From Steromphala cineraria (taxonomy: Eukaryota; Mollusca; Gastropoda; Trochida; Trochidae), in contig OU744723.1 of assembly GCA_916613615.1 (NCBI GenBank), positions 28,108,710 through 28,172,709 of the forward strand: DNA of 64,000 bases, given 5' to 3'. This document shows positions 27,101 to 42,100 of the stretch, piece by piece (the stretch's first letter is position 1; each line of letters begins with the position of its first letter). The notes under the pieces were generated by a model that had not been told where the DNA came from, did not search any database, and saw only the letters and a program-made list of their open reading frames with translations. Made by a program: the position numbers and the translations under genes.

Positions 27101-30100
27101 TAAGTAAGATCCGTCATGCTTACGAGTTTAATATGTTGTCCAAACATATGAGTTTAATGTGTTGTCCAAAAATATGAGTTAGAATTGTGTCCAACAATAC
27201 GAGGTCCTCAAGAAATGGTGTAAAATAGACAATCTCATTTTCCGATCATGTCAATAAGATCCGCCATGCTTACGAGTTTAATATGTTGTCCAAAAATATG
27301 AGTTTAATATTCAGTCCAAAAATATGAGTTAGAATTGTGTCCAACAATACGAGGTCCTCAAGAAATGGTGTAAAATAGACAATCTCATTTTCCGATCATG
27401 TCAATAAGATCCGCCATGCTTACGAGTTTAATATGTTGTCCAAAAATATGAGTTTAATATGTAGTCCAAAAATATGAGCTTCTGCAGAAATGGTGTAAAA
27501 TAGACAATCTCATTTTCCAATCATGTCAGTAAGATCCGCCATGCTTACGAGTTTAATATGTTGTCCAAACATATGAGTTTCTGCAGAAATGGTGTAAAAT
27601 AGACAATCTCATTTTCCGATCATGACAGTAAGATCCGCCATGCTTACGAGTTTAATATGTTGTCCAAAAATATGAGTTTAATATGTAGTCCAACAATAAG
27701 AGTTTCTGCAGAAATGGTGTAAAATAGACAATCTCATTTTCCGATCATGTCAGTAAGATCCGCCATGCTTACGAGTTTAATATGTTGTCCAAACATATGA
27801 GTTTAATGTGTTGTCCAAAAATATGAGTTAGAATTGTGTCCAACAATACGAGGTCCTCAAGGAATGGTGTAAAATAGACAATCTCATTTTCCGATGATGT
27901 CAAAAAGATCCGCCATGCTTACGAGTTTAATATGTTGTCCAAAAATATGAGTTTAATATGTAGTCCTAAAATATGAGTTAGAATTGAGTCCAATAATACG
28001 AGGTCCTCAAGAAATGGTGTAAAATAGACAATCTCATTTTCTGATTATGTCAGTAAGATTCGCCATGCTTACGAGTTTAATATGTTGTCCATAAATATGA
28101 GTTTAGATGATGTCCAACAATAAGGGTTTCAACATAAATGGTGTAAAATAGACAATCTCATTTTCCAATCATGTCAGTAAGATCCGCCATGCTTACGAGT
28201 TTAATATGTTGTCCAAACATATGAGTTTAATGTGTTGTCCAAAAATATGAGTTAGAATTGTGTCCAACAATACGAGGTCCTCAAGAAATGGTGTAAAATA
28301 GACAATCTCATTTTCCGATCATGTCAATAAGATCCGCCATGCTTACGAGTTTAATATGTTGTCCAAAAATATGAGTTTAATATGTAGTCCAAAAATATGA
28401 GTTTCTGCAGAAATGGTGTAAAATAGACAATCTCATTTTCCGATCATGTCAGTAAGATCCGCCATGCTTACGAGTTTAATATGTTGTCCAAAAATATGAG
28501 TTTAATATGTAGTCCAACAATAAGAGTTTCTGCAGAAATGGTGTAAAATAGACAATCTCATTTTCCGATCATGTCAGTAAGATCCGTCATGCTTACGAGT
28601 TTAATATGTTGTCCAAACATATGAGTTTAATGTGTTGTCCAAAAATATGAGTTAGAATTGTGTCCAACAATACGAGGTCCTCTAGAAATGGTGTAAAATA
28701 GACAATTTCATTTTCCGATGATGTCAAAAAGATCCGCCATGCTTACGAGTTTAATATGTTGTCCAAAAATATGAGTTTAATATGTAGTCCAAAAATATGA
28801 GTTAGAATTGAGTCCAATAATACGAGGTCCTCAAGAAATGGTGTAAAATAGACAATCTCATTTTACGATTATGTCATTAAGATTCGCCATGCTTACGAGT
28901 TTAATATGTTGTCCATAAATATGAGTTTAGATGATCTCCAACAATAAGGGTTTCAACATAAATGGTGTAAAATAGACAATCTCATTTTCCAATCATGTCA
29001 GTAAGATCCACCATGCTTACGAGTTTAATATGTTGTCCAAAAATATGAGTTTAATATTCAGTCCAAAAATATGAGTAAGAATTGAGTCCAATAATACGAG
29101 GTCCTCAAGAAATGGTGTAAAATAGACAATCTCATTTTCCGATCATGTCAGTAAGATTCGCCATGCTTACGAGTTTAATATGTTGTCCAAACATATGAGT
29201 TTAGATGATGTCCAACAATAAGAGTTTCTGCAGAAATGGTGTAAAATGTAGACAATCTCATTTTCCGATCATGTCAGTAGGATCCGCCATGCTTACGAGT
29301 TTAATATGTTGTCCAAAAATATGAGTTTAATATGTAGTCCAACAATAAGAGTTTCTGCAGAAATGGTGTAAAATAGACAATCTCATTTTCCGATCATGTC
29401 AGTAATATCCGCTGTCGATTAGCCAAATTATGCATCCTGATCCATAACCTTACATTTTAACTTGGTATTTATACATGTATTTCTTCCAAAAAATAGTTGT
29501 ACTTGATAGTTGAAGTTATATTTGTGATTAGTACTGATTATAGTATGACCTACTTTTACTCATATCAGCTCACATAAGAAAATGAAACGGTGTGGTACCC
29601 AAAGCAACCACTTATTAAAAGATCCATTTGATTAACAATATATAATATAGCTTAATCCAATCCTTTCATACACCTTCATGACATTTAGAACATTGCTTTT
29701 TTTCGATAAAATGATATTTGAATTATCTTGTTTTTTCATGGTGCCACTTCACCCTCCATCTTTAGTCACTTCCTGTCATGCTCAAATGATGTTTTGTCCA
29801 AAATTAAGAGGTCGCGTAAAACTTGGTTCCTTCTTAGAGCAAAAACTGGTTTTCTTCTCTCACCCCTAAATGTGTTTGCTCTTATAGTCAAAGGGAAGCA
29901 ACTCCAATTAGAGTCCAAACTGATTGGACAGAGTCCATGTCCATATTTTAGGGGGTAAAATTAAACTCAATCTAAAAACAGTTCTGAGCTCATAAATAAC
30001 CTGTAGACAAATTCCTGGACATTGCTTATGAGCTTAAGCTCCTAAAAATTTTACCCCCTAAGACACTGATAGACCAACAATTGAGCTCCTAAGCAACTAA

Positions 30101-33100
30101 TGTTAGCACGGACGGACGGACGGACGGACGGACGGACGGACGGACGGACAGACGGACAGGTGAAAAACAATATACCCCCGGAATCTCCGATTCGGGGGCA
30201 TAAAAAAGTAAATAAATCAAAAACTACAAATCTTTGGGGTATATACTTAGCTCCTCAAATACAAAAGGGCAAAATTGACTCAGTTAAAGAGACAATTTGT
30301 CACAATTGTATACAATTTTAAATATACTATTGTATTCATACCGTGAGACCACTAAGAAAGGTTGAACACATTCCAGAGGGAATGTTTAGACAAATAATTT
30401 GGAAGATACAGAAAACCCTGATGCCATGCTTTGTTCATCTGGACCCAGACTTTTGAAGTTATCTTAGTGCCAGGGTAGTACCAGCACAGACCATTCTAGC
30501 AGTTTTGAAGGTACCTACTGTATAGCTGTCTTCTCTCCCATCTCTGAGGTCTTGGTTGACGGCAACCTCCCCACTCGACGGCAACACGCGGAAGAAGTAC
30601 GGACCCAAGCCTTCTCCGACAACTTCATGGGTCATCTCATTCTTTATAGACAACAAAAGAACTTGGGTAATTGAGATTGATAAAAAATCCTGAGGTTTCT
30701 ATACATGATCTGTCCAGTGATTTTTTTGGACATTTTACCGGACAAAAAAAATCAGCAAATTCAAAGTACAGGATGATTATGATCATAAATATATAAAACT
30801 AGAAACATCTATTGACCATCTTTATATACACATAAGAAAAAAACAATGAGCCAAACCTGAAAAACTCAAATTTCTATATGAAAATGTAACATGAAACCAT
30901 GCATTGGGTATCTAAAGAGATTGAAAACACTCCAAGGAGGGATCTTCCTGAAGACTCTGTTTAAGGTTTACAATGTAATAGATTGGTAGTTGTTGCTAAT
31001 CTAAAGTATCATGTCGCAGATTGAATCCGCATAATGAACACTAATTTTCCAAGACAGAGGCACTAACTCCAAAGAAGTCACAATTAATTCACACCCAAGA
31101 GATGAACAGTTAAGGAATTTACTGTCAACCACTCAGAAATTTCATTTGTTTAATTAATTTCATTGGTATTTACAATTCAAGTTTGGTGGATTTACAATTC
31201 ATATTCAAAAGGTAGACAAACCTAATCCTTGGGACTAAAGAATGTAAACACATAATAAGCGCATGGAAAGAATGTCAGAAAGGAACTATTTTATGCAACC
31301 TGGATTGATATGTGTACTTACCACAGATGAAACAATATTGTCTGCCAAGTTGAAGATTGAGTTCCCGATGCCTCGGTCCTCCCTGACTGTGAGGGAGAAG
31401 CTGTTAGAGGTAAAGGTCGGCCTCGCTACGGCTTCCACAGTGATCTCCACAACAAGCTGTGCTGTCCGCGCTGGTCTCCCATTGTCACTCGCTCTTACAA
31501 TCAGCTGCAAGCAGTGGACTTGAATAAAGGTATACTACTCCAAAGAATTTAAGGGTCAAATATATTTTTCTTCATGACTAGTTTGATAAAGAGCCATTGC
31601 GTGGCTGCAGGATGGCTCCACACAGAGGATGTTGCACAGACAAGATTACATGCCAGCGTGAAGAATGTCTGTGTTGAACCTCCCTGGAGCTACACAATAA
31701 CCTCTCCCTCTATCAAGATTGCTAAACTTACGTCCGACCATCAGGAAATTTCAATTGTAAGTTGCATCTTTAAAGTGACACAGAGTATCTTTCTTAAAAT
31801 TTTATTGGGTTTTGATAAGCTACAAAATATCTAATATGCTTGCAAATATATCCATTTATGCATAATATTTCTAAAATGCTTGATTTTATGGAAAAATCAA
31901 GAAAACATCTCAAATAAGTTTAATATTCGAAATTATGCATCCAATTAATCTACCCATTAGTTACAATACCTAATAAACACTATATATCTTCCTGTCAGCT
32001 TATGACAAGGTTTCAAAATTACGTTTGGCGAATTTGCGCGCGCCACTCGAGCCACATTGTCTGGTTTTCGATCAAAATCTTTGAATGGCTGTATTTTCGC
32101 TCTAATGTACTGATTGACCTTTAACTTGTTATTTTCAGTAACAGTTAGTGGTTCCCGATTGAATAACATCGATTTCAAAATTTGACATATGTGATCCTAT
32201 CAATATACTCTGTGTCTCTTTAAGTAGTTATTTTGTTTTAATCCCAAATTGTTCAGAGCAAATGATTATGACAAACAGTTCATGGACCTTTTTGACTTGA
32301 ATTTTTTATTTTTCAGAAAGCTTTTGTATTCATCGTTTTGGACTATGCATAGCTTTGTAGAAAGTTTTAGTTTTCAAATATTTTCTATGCATTGAAACTT
32401 TTCAGGCAGAAAATAGGTGTGAGCATTAACTTATGTTGAAGACTTTATTATTGAAAATTGTTTCTTCTTCTTCAACAGCTTTACCATCTTATTGATATGA
32501 GTCCAGCCATGTGCTGAATATCACATACTCCCAATTTAATTTTAATATCATTGATAATGATTTATGGTTGCATGCAAACATTGATCCACAACAACTCAGA
32601 AGCATGCAAACCTTGATCCACAACAACTCAGAAGCATGCAAACCTTGATCCACAACAACTCAGAAGCATGCAAACCTTGATCCACAACAACTCAGAAGCA
32701 TGCAAACCTTGATCCACAACAACTCAGAAGCATGCAAACCTTGATCCACAACAACTCAGAAGCATGCAAACCTTGATCCACAACAACTCAGAAGCATGCA
32801 AACCTTGATCCACAACAACTCAGAAGCATGCAAACCTTGATCCACAACAACTCAGAAGCATGCAAACCTTGATCCACAACAACTCAGAAGCATGCAAACC
32901 TTGATCCACAACAACTCAGAAGCATGCAAACCTTGATCCACAACAACTCAGAAGCATGCAAACCTTGATCCACAACAACTCAGAAGCATGCAAACCTTGA
33001 TCCACAACAACTCAGAAGCATGCAAACCTTGATCCACAACAACTCAGAAGCATGCAAACCTTGATCCACAACAACTCAGAAGCATGCAAACCTTGATCCA

Positions 33101-36100
33101 CAACAACTCAGAAGCATGCAAACCTTGATCCACAACAACTCAGAAGCATGCAAACCTTGATCCACAACAACTCAGAAGCATGCAAACCTTGATCCACAAC
33201 AACTCAGAAGCATGCAAACCTTGATCCACAACAACTCAGAAGCATGCAAACCTTGATCCACAACAACTCAGAAGCATGCAAACCTTGATCCACAACAACT
33301 CAGAAGCATGCAAACCTTGATCCACAACAACTCAGAAGCATGCAAACCTTGATCCACAACAACTCAGAAGCATGCAAACCTTGATCCACAACAACTCAGA
33401 AGCATGCAAACCTTGATCCACAACAACTCAGAAGCATGCAAACCTTGATCCACAACAACTCAGAAGCATGCAAACCTTGATCCACAACAACTCAGAAGCA
33501 TGCAAACCTTGATCCACAACAACTCAGAAGCATGCAAACCTTGGCTGGACTCTGTATGGTGAGCACAGAGGGATCACTGCATCTACTCGGTAAAGTAAAG
33601 AAATATTATAAGAATAATCAATGAGTTGCGAGGAATTACGGATTATCTGTCCTGAGTTAATTATTGTGATAAACTCTGAGCTTCAGCGAGGAGTTTGACA
33701 CAATAATTCACGAGGGACAGATAATCCGTAATTCCGAGCATCGAGTTGGTTACTTTTTTTCTTACCCAAGATAATTTTGATGCGTAAAAACGGTAGAAGC
33801 ATTAGAAGAGAAACATTAAAAAACTACGCTCGGCCGGTAAAGTACAAATTGTATTCATACGCCATTCATAATTTGCTCACTACTTCAGGATGGGTGTCTC
33901 TAAGTAGTTCCCAACTCAAGATCTTATTTGAAATAGTTTATTATATTGATGTGACATTATATCCAAAAAATATTGTTTAATATCATAAAAAAGTGCTTTT
34001 TTTTATCGCGCACAAACGAAAAGAAAAAGTAAGACGTCGTTAGCTTTCGTTACGTTTGACAAGCCCAGTGAGGAATGTATGACGTCACTGTTTTACGTCA
34101 TGTTTAATGACGTCATAGAGCTATGACGTAACGACAGTTCGGCCAGCGACTCTCCCACCTAGCGCCGCCTTGAAGATTTAAACTTGTATTTACGGCAAAG
34201 AAAACATCAGAAGGTCTTGATTTCCGATTAAAAATGTTTTAGTAATGTGTGACTTTCGCAATTTAAGTATAAGATTTTTCATCTTTATCTCTCAACTGAA
34301 ATAGAAGATCCATGCGAATCATTAATGAATGCAAAAAAGTTCTGTCAACCAATCAATATGCGAGTTATTTTTAGAAAAACTGTAATTCCCATGACCAATA
34401 TACAAACTTTTAATACCCGGCATATCCTTACCCGCTTGGGTAAGAATGAATATTAAGCTATAGCCTGCAAATGGATATACCCCCAATATGCACCAAGTGA
34501 AATTTTTTTCCATAGAAATCAGCAAAAATTTAAAAAAATTAAGAATAACCAAAATAGCAAAAGGCACCACTTCGACACCAGGTCTAAACTCATACCAAGT
34601 TTTGTATACAAAAAATATTGAATATTTTTTTAGCTTTTGCCTGGAAACAGACCCTACCCTCGATGTGCACTAAGGGAAAATGGTTTCGATGGAAACCAGA
34701 AGAAACATAATTCAGAATAACCAAAATAGCAAGATCTAACAACATACCAATTTTCGTAAAAATACATTAAACGATTTTTGAGATATGACCAAGAAACGCA
34801 TTTTGCAACCACAGAATTACAGAACCCTGCAAGGCTTTGTAGGGGACATAATAATGGGTAATCAATTATATCCGTTAACAACCAGTAACAAATTTGTTAT
34901 TGAGCCTGATTTTTGGCTTGAAAGGGTTAAAGATGCTAAGATGTCCACCATGTTTTCTACTCACAGAATGGCGGCGGTCTCCGAGCAGATCGTCCTTGGT
35001 GTAGAGGACCCCAGTCAGTGGGTTGATGAAGAACTTGGACAGGGAGTCAGCAGGGTTGATGTCTGGGGGGAGTTCATACGTCACTCTTCCCTGGTACAGG
35101 TGGGGAGAGAAACATTACTGTCGGCCATACCTTCACACCACTCAGATCAGTGGAGGACTCTCCATTAAGCCCAAACATGTTTCTAAGTATTCTCAATGTC
35201 AGTTGTATTAAGTATACTGTTTAGTGTGCAAAAAGGGTAAAACAAAGAAAAAAGTGAGAGTTGCTCACTTGTATGCCGACCGTACATCCCTGAACAAAAA
35301 TTCTATTTTTTTCCAACAACTAAGACATCTGATAAACCAAACCATTAGCAGAAGTTTCTGTATAAGAACACAGTAAATAGCCCCCCCAAAACAGAGTTGA
35401 AAACAAGATGTGTTTGTTAAACACTGGAATGTCCCTGGATATCACAAAATTGTAAATGTATATTTTTGTGTCAATATGCACATTTCTGAAACATCAAAGA
35501 TCCATCTTTATCAAATCACTAGTTATGGCCAAGGTTAAAGTTTTCGAGAAATGCTTGCTACCCAAAGGTGAAGGTCACAAGGTAAAAAATTATGACCTTA
35601 TCTGAAAGGTCTTATCATGTTAGAAGCACAAGTGAAATATCAAAGATCTATCTCTATCCAATCACAAGTAATGGCCAAGGTTAAAGTTTAAAGAAATGCT
35701 TACTGCGCCAAGGTCAAGGTCACAAAGTCAAAAATTATGACCTCAACTGAACGGTCTTATCATGATAGATGCACATGTCAAATACAAAAGGTCTACCCCC
35801 AAGCAATCACAAGTTATGAGCAAGGTTTAATTTTTTTTGTGACAAACAGACTGACAGACAGACAGAAGGACAGGGTAAAAACAATATACCCCAAGAATCT
35901 CCAATTCGGGGGCATAAAAATGTAATGAATAGGGTTTTTTTGGCAATTGGTTTGACATGATAAACTAACTATAAACAAAACATATTTAGATCTATAAAAT
36001 TCACAAAATCTCCTGTAGCTAAGCACTGATTAGAAAAGAATTGAATGAAAAGGGTCAGATACTGATACTAGGAAATGTAAGATCTTGTACAGTAAGGGAC

Positions 36101-39100
36101 AGATCTTGTACAGTAAGGGAGAGTTTGTATAGTAAGGAAGAGTTTGTACAGTAAGGGACAGATCTTGTACAGCAAGGGAGAGTTTGTACAGTAAGGGAGA
36201 GCTTGTACAGTAAGGGAGAGTTTGTACAGCAAGGAAGAGTTTGTACAGTAAGGGAGAGTTTGTACAGCAAGGGAGAGTTTGTACAGTAAGGGAGAGTTTG
36301 TACAGTAAGGGAGAGTTTGTACAGTAAGGGAGAGTTTGTACAGTATGGGAGAGTTTGTACAGTAAGGGGGAGTTTGTACAGTAAGGGAAAGTTTGTACAG
36401 TAAGGGAGAGTTTGTACAGTAAGGGAGAGTTTGTACAGCAAGGGAGAGTTTGTACAGCAAGGGAGAGTTTGTACAGTAAGGGAGAGTGTGTACAATAAGG
36501 GACAGATCTTGCACAGCAAGGGAGAGTTTGTACAGCAAGGGAGAGTTTGTACAGTAAGGGAGAGTTTGTACAGTAAGGATGAGTTTGTACAGTAAGGGAG
36601 AGTTTGTACAGTAAGGGAGAGTTTGTACAGTAAGGGAGAGTTTGTACAGTAAGGGACAGATCTTGTACAGCAAGGGAGAGTTTGTACAGTAAGGGAGAGT
36701 TTGTACAGTAAGGGACAGATCTTGTACAGTAAGGGAGAGTTTGTACAGTAAGGGAGAGTTTGTACAGTAAGGGAGAGTTTGTACAGTAAGGGAGAGTTTG
36801 TACAGTAAGGGAGAGTTTGTACAGTAAGGGACAGATCTTGTACAGTAAGGGAGAGTTTGTACAGTAAGGGACAGATCTTGTACAGTAAGGGAGAGTTTGT
36901 ACAGTAAGGGAGAGTTTGTACAGTAAGGGAGAGTTTGTACAGTAAGGGACAGATCTTGTACAGTAAGGGAGAGTTTGTACAGTAAGGGAGAGTTTGTAAA
37001 GTAAGGGACAGACCTTGTACAGCAAGGGACAGATCTAAACAAGGGCTGTACATTAGACATGGACGAGGAGTGGAGTCCGTACCTGATCTCTATCGGTGGC
37101 ATTCAACTGGAGGACGGCTGAGCCCGGGGGGAAGGTCTCCAGGAGCGAGAGGGAGTGGGGGGACACCAGCTGGAACTCAGGGGGGTCCACATTGCGATCT
37201 ACGTTAAATGTCACTGTTGTGCGGTCCTTGACATCTGGGACTTGACTGGCGTACACAATAATTTCAAGCTAAAAAAAAGTGATTAAAGATTTGTACATGT
37301 ATATGCAAAATCATCCAGAAATAAAAGCATTAGCACAATAAAAGCTTTTGAATAAAAAATTTGTTTCTGCTTCCTATAATTCAAATCTCAATCATAAATA
37401 CAATCACCAAAATTTATTTTGTCATTATAGTTACTAAGTAAGTAAATTATACTTTAAAAATTTGTCAAATTTATGGAATATTTCTAAATTGCATATTGAG
37501 TTGATATCTTTTATCATGTCCTATACAAAACATTGAGTAAGACTTCATTTGCATTCTCTTCATGAACTTATATTGAAAACTAAATTGTCATATTAAAACA
37601 TGCAAAAACATGCAAAAAAACTCAAATGACAAACATACAGTGTATGTTTCAAGGGCGAGGCCATCATTCTTAAGGTCCTGTGTGAGAGTGATCTCCCCTG
37701 TGCTGCTGTTGATAGCAAAGAAGGACATGGCCGGGTACTGGCCCACCGCCTCATACACCAGGGGGCCCTGCAGAACAGCAAGTAGTGCAATCTCTACATC
37801 AGCATGCTCTGTACAAGGTTTAACTTGGAAATTAACCTCTATACATTATTAAAATTTATTGATATCACAATGCACAGTTTCATATTTTGAACCTTCTACA
37901 AATAAATGTATGGTCCTTAATGTCAAAGGCATCAACGTGTCTTGTTGCATATCAGTCTTGCATTTTGAAACCTTTAACATCGTAAGCTCTAGAAGGCTGA
38001 TAAAATTATTGATGTACTATTATGATACATGTGAAGACTTCCCTGCCGAATTATTTTAATTGATATCTTAATGATGAGATTGATTTCCTAACTGATAGCA
38101 GTGATAACATTAGAGACAATAACTAAATCATTTCCCAAATTGAAATCATCATTAGAGTAATTATCTTATAAAAACAATAACAGTATGATAAATGACATTC
38201 TTGAACCCAATGGTAAAAGCAAATAATTTTTTTTCTTCATTTCAAATCTGAAACTTTGTAAATCTCACCTTATACAAAGACTTTGAATGATTTCTTTTAA
38301 TACCTATATATCACTTTGAACTTGACATCTTGAGTTATTTAATATGGGATAATATGATCAAAGGCAGCTAGTTAACAATATGTATAAGGAGACACAGGCA
38401 AATCATCAGAAAACAATATTCAATGAATGTGCACCTTAGGATCTTGGTCGACAGCAAAGACACGGTCAAATACGACTGTGCCGGGTGCCGTGTTCTCCGA
38501 TAAACTGTCCTTGGTGTAGGGGTCAAACCTGAACTCGGGCGGTGACTGGTCCGTGCTCATCCGTATTATCACTCGACTTGTGTCTTGTTCGGTCAGAACT
38601 GGGCGGTCAACAACTCTCACGTTGAGCTGAAATGAGTAGAACATGATGAAGATTTCAGTGGGTCAGCTTTGGTGAAGTCTCTGGAAGGTCCTGCAGACAA
38701 GTGCGTGCTCCCCGAGGTAGAGGTCACATCAGCAGCGACAATCTACTTCTCAGAAGGTGCAGATTCAGACAGTCTTCATTTGTTTGTTGTTATATATTTG
38801 GTTCATATATTTATATATATGCTTCACAATCAGATTTTAAACTAAAACCATTTAAAGTCACTAGCATGTATCAAAAATGGAGGGGACATCTCAACATACA
38901 GGGACCAAGACAATTGTCTCACCTCAAAAGAGTCTTGTTGAAGATTTTTGACAGACTTGATGAGGAATATTTCACCGGTTCTTCTGTTGAGGAAGAAGAC
39001 GTTATCCTGGTTGCCACTCTCAATGCTGTAGGTCAGTTCATCCTGTGGGGAGGGGAACAACCAGGCGCTTATACAGATATACATTCAGCAAGATTTAACA

Positions 39101-42100
39101 GATCCGACTTCAGATATATTAATATTCGTTGGATGAAAGATAGAGAAAGTAAAATACAAAAAATGATAAAAACAGCAATCACTGTCCAGCTGTTCCTGTG
39201 TTTTTCTGCAATTTTAAATGGAAATTCTCAATTTAAAAAAATGTGGTATATCAGGTATTTTTAGAAGTGTGTGTACTAATTCATCAATTTGTTTCTGTAT
39301 GCAAGATAGCGGTGTACTTATAATTTTGTATGTGATATAGTGACACACCATTAATTCAGTATGCAATATAACGGTATATCTATAATTCTACATATCTTCA
39401 GTAGCCAATCCCTGAATTGAACATCTTTGTTAACACAAATAAAAGGACTCACATTGTCTGGGTCTGTTGCCAGTATCCTTGTGACGAAGGTTCCAATGGG
39501 TTTGTCGTCCGGGATGGTGATCTGGTACAGATCCTGGGAGAAGCGCGGACCCCCGTTGTTCACTCCTACCCTCATGTTCACAACCGTCCTGCCCACCTCT
39601 GTGGGAATAGCCGTGTCTCTCGCCGTCACCCGCAGCTGGAGGATAGAAGTTGGCAATACAGTCAACCCTAGCCTTTAGGTCTAAAGAAAGATCTGCACAG
39701 CATAGGTGTCACCCTAATCAGGTCATGTTCAGTTCATAATTCTCATTGCCTAACGAGTTTAAAGATTTCAGCTTTCTCAGCCTTCTTATATTCAAAAAGA
39801 AGTTGAAAACATTTTGTTGGGCTTGGCTTGTGTGATTCTTACTAAGATCAAAGAGACATCAGTCTGCAACTTATTAAAGTCACCTGCTTAGGAATATGAA
39901 CACATCAACTACACCTTAACGAGTATGTGCTTCTTTAAAGAGAGAAAAAAGTTTAGACAAAAGGACGGTCTGCCACAAAAGGACCTCTGATGTTTCAGGC
40001 TTGATGAACTAATAGTTCTAGAGGTGAGAGTGGTGTGAGAGACAAGCATGTTAGACCTACTGTCATAGTCCTGGTCTGGGCTGTGTGGAGAGTGTTCTGG
40101 AGAGAGATGAGGCCGGTGGAGGAGTTGACCGAGAAGTAGACTGGAGCGGGGTACTCTCCCTCCAGCTCATACACGATCTCACCCTGCAACACAGTGTCAG
40201 CAGCTAGTCTTCTTCAAACTCTTTACAAATCATTGAAGTCAAGAATAACAAAACTTCCTTGTAATAAACAACACAGAGTTCCTATAAATCAGCTCAACTC
40301 ACACAGCTTGTTAGCCCTCGTTGTTTGAATAAAGTGACTGTGAGGACTTGAGATCTCACTGAATCTAAGCAGAGAACTCATAGTGAACAATGAACTGTCA
40401 AAGAATGTTAAGCTGTGAAGTTGGAGTCATGAATCACATCTTGAGGACTGATGGTTTACAAATTATAGGCGCCAGGCTATAGGCAAGGGTCTTAAAAGGA
40501 ATTGTGCAACAATTTATTGACTCCAAGAAATCGCTACTCACTATTTTATTCGGGTCCACTGCATTCACCGTAAGGACAGATGTTCCTACTGAGTTGCTTT
40601 CATTTACTGCACCAAGATAGACTTGACTGTCGAACCTGGGTGGTTGGTCTCTCTCGACTGTGATCTGCACATTGGCTGTGGTTTCCTGTGGGGGGTCTCG
40701 CTGGTCACTGGCTCGCACTTGGAACTGAGACAAGAAACATGTCAAGGGTATTTGGATGTTGATATAGCTTTCATTATTGGCAGTCTTTGATACCTCATAT
40801 GATAACGTAGCCGATTTGGTCTTAAATACATGCATAAGAACTATTGTGTTTGTTAAGCATTTCCTCACAATGTAAACATTAATAAACTTTAGCTCTTACA
40901 GCATAGAAGTTTGCGTTGTTGAGTGAAAGGGAAGTGATGAGGAAGATGACCCCTGTCCTGTCATTCACGAAGAACGTTGCTTCTGCCACGGGGTTGGGTG
41001 TCACCAGACTGTAGCGGATTGGGTCCTGGAATATGTTCAAAACTTCATATCAAATATGTATCATAATCAGGAACAGACCTCCTACAATTTTATCAGATGA
41101 TATAATTTCTGAGCAATAATTAAACAGAATATCAACTATTACAGAAGAGAGATTTACTGGATAAGGAATTGAATGAGATTCAAAGCAGTATCATACTGTA
41201 TAGAAGAGAATCCACAATTTGTGCTTTACGTGCTTAATTGCAGATACAAGATACAAGATTCAAGATACAAGATACAAGATACAAGATACATAATATAAAA
41301 CTCAAGATACATAATATAAGACTCAAGATACATAATACAAAATACAAGATACAAGATACAATTCAAGGTCGGAAAACCTTTACACAGACTTTAATCAAAG
41401 ATTCAAAGTTAAAAATCAGGGTCTAAACAAGTGAATGGCTGCTCCACGACCATTTCCCTTGTACTTCTGACTATTGAATTCAGATAAAAGAAGAAGTGAG
41501 TTTTCTCAGGACAGGGAGCTCACCCCATCAGTGTTATCTGTAGCGGAGACATTGAGAAGAGAGGCCCCAGTTTGAGTGTACTCAAACACTGTCAGTCTAT
41601 AGGGGTCCAGTGTAAACACAGGCTCTCCGCTGTTACGGGTCACTTCCACAGTCACATTCACTGTGCTCTTCACACCAGGGAACTGAGTTGTGTATGCTTC
41701 TACTGTCATCTGAGGGAGGAAATAACATCATGTCCTTATTTGTTATTCTCTTTCTGACATGTCTTTCCAAATAAGATGAATAAATAAATTTGGGTGCAGT
41801 TAGATAGAAAAATAGAATAACAATTAGTTGTAATCCTTTCATGTCCAAATAGATGAAGATATTCCTGTTCATTGAACTGGAGTAATATAAAATTCCCTGT
41901 GTGGTAATTACCACCTGACTAGATGCCGATTGCTGAAGTTTAATCACATGGTAGTGTAGTCTTGGTCGAGTTAGTAGCAGTACAGTATGGTCTTGGTGAA
42001 GTCATATTGTCATGAAATGTAATGAATTGTAATGAAAAATAGGAACCATTTTTTGTAACATATAATAAAAAATGCACAAGAATTATAATGAAAAGGGTTA

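Noticed and set aside
32571..33543. CRISPR-like direct repeats of 32 bases
   Set aside because: No spacers, units are contiguous, and the context is an animal intron.
34785..35168. Plus-strand 127-codon frame
   Set aside because: It runs antisense to exon e30 and has no features of its own.
36030..37102. Three overlapping minus-strand frames of 331-344 codons (SLTVQTLPYCTN repeats)
   Set aside because: They are readings of one 19/21-base tandem repeat in all frames, with no domain or splice signals and no link to the flanking exons.
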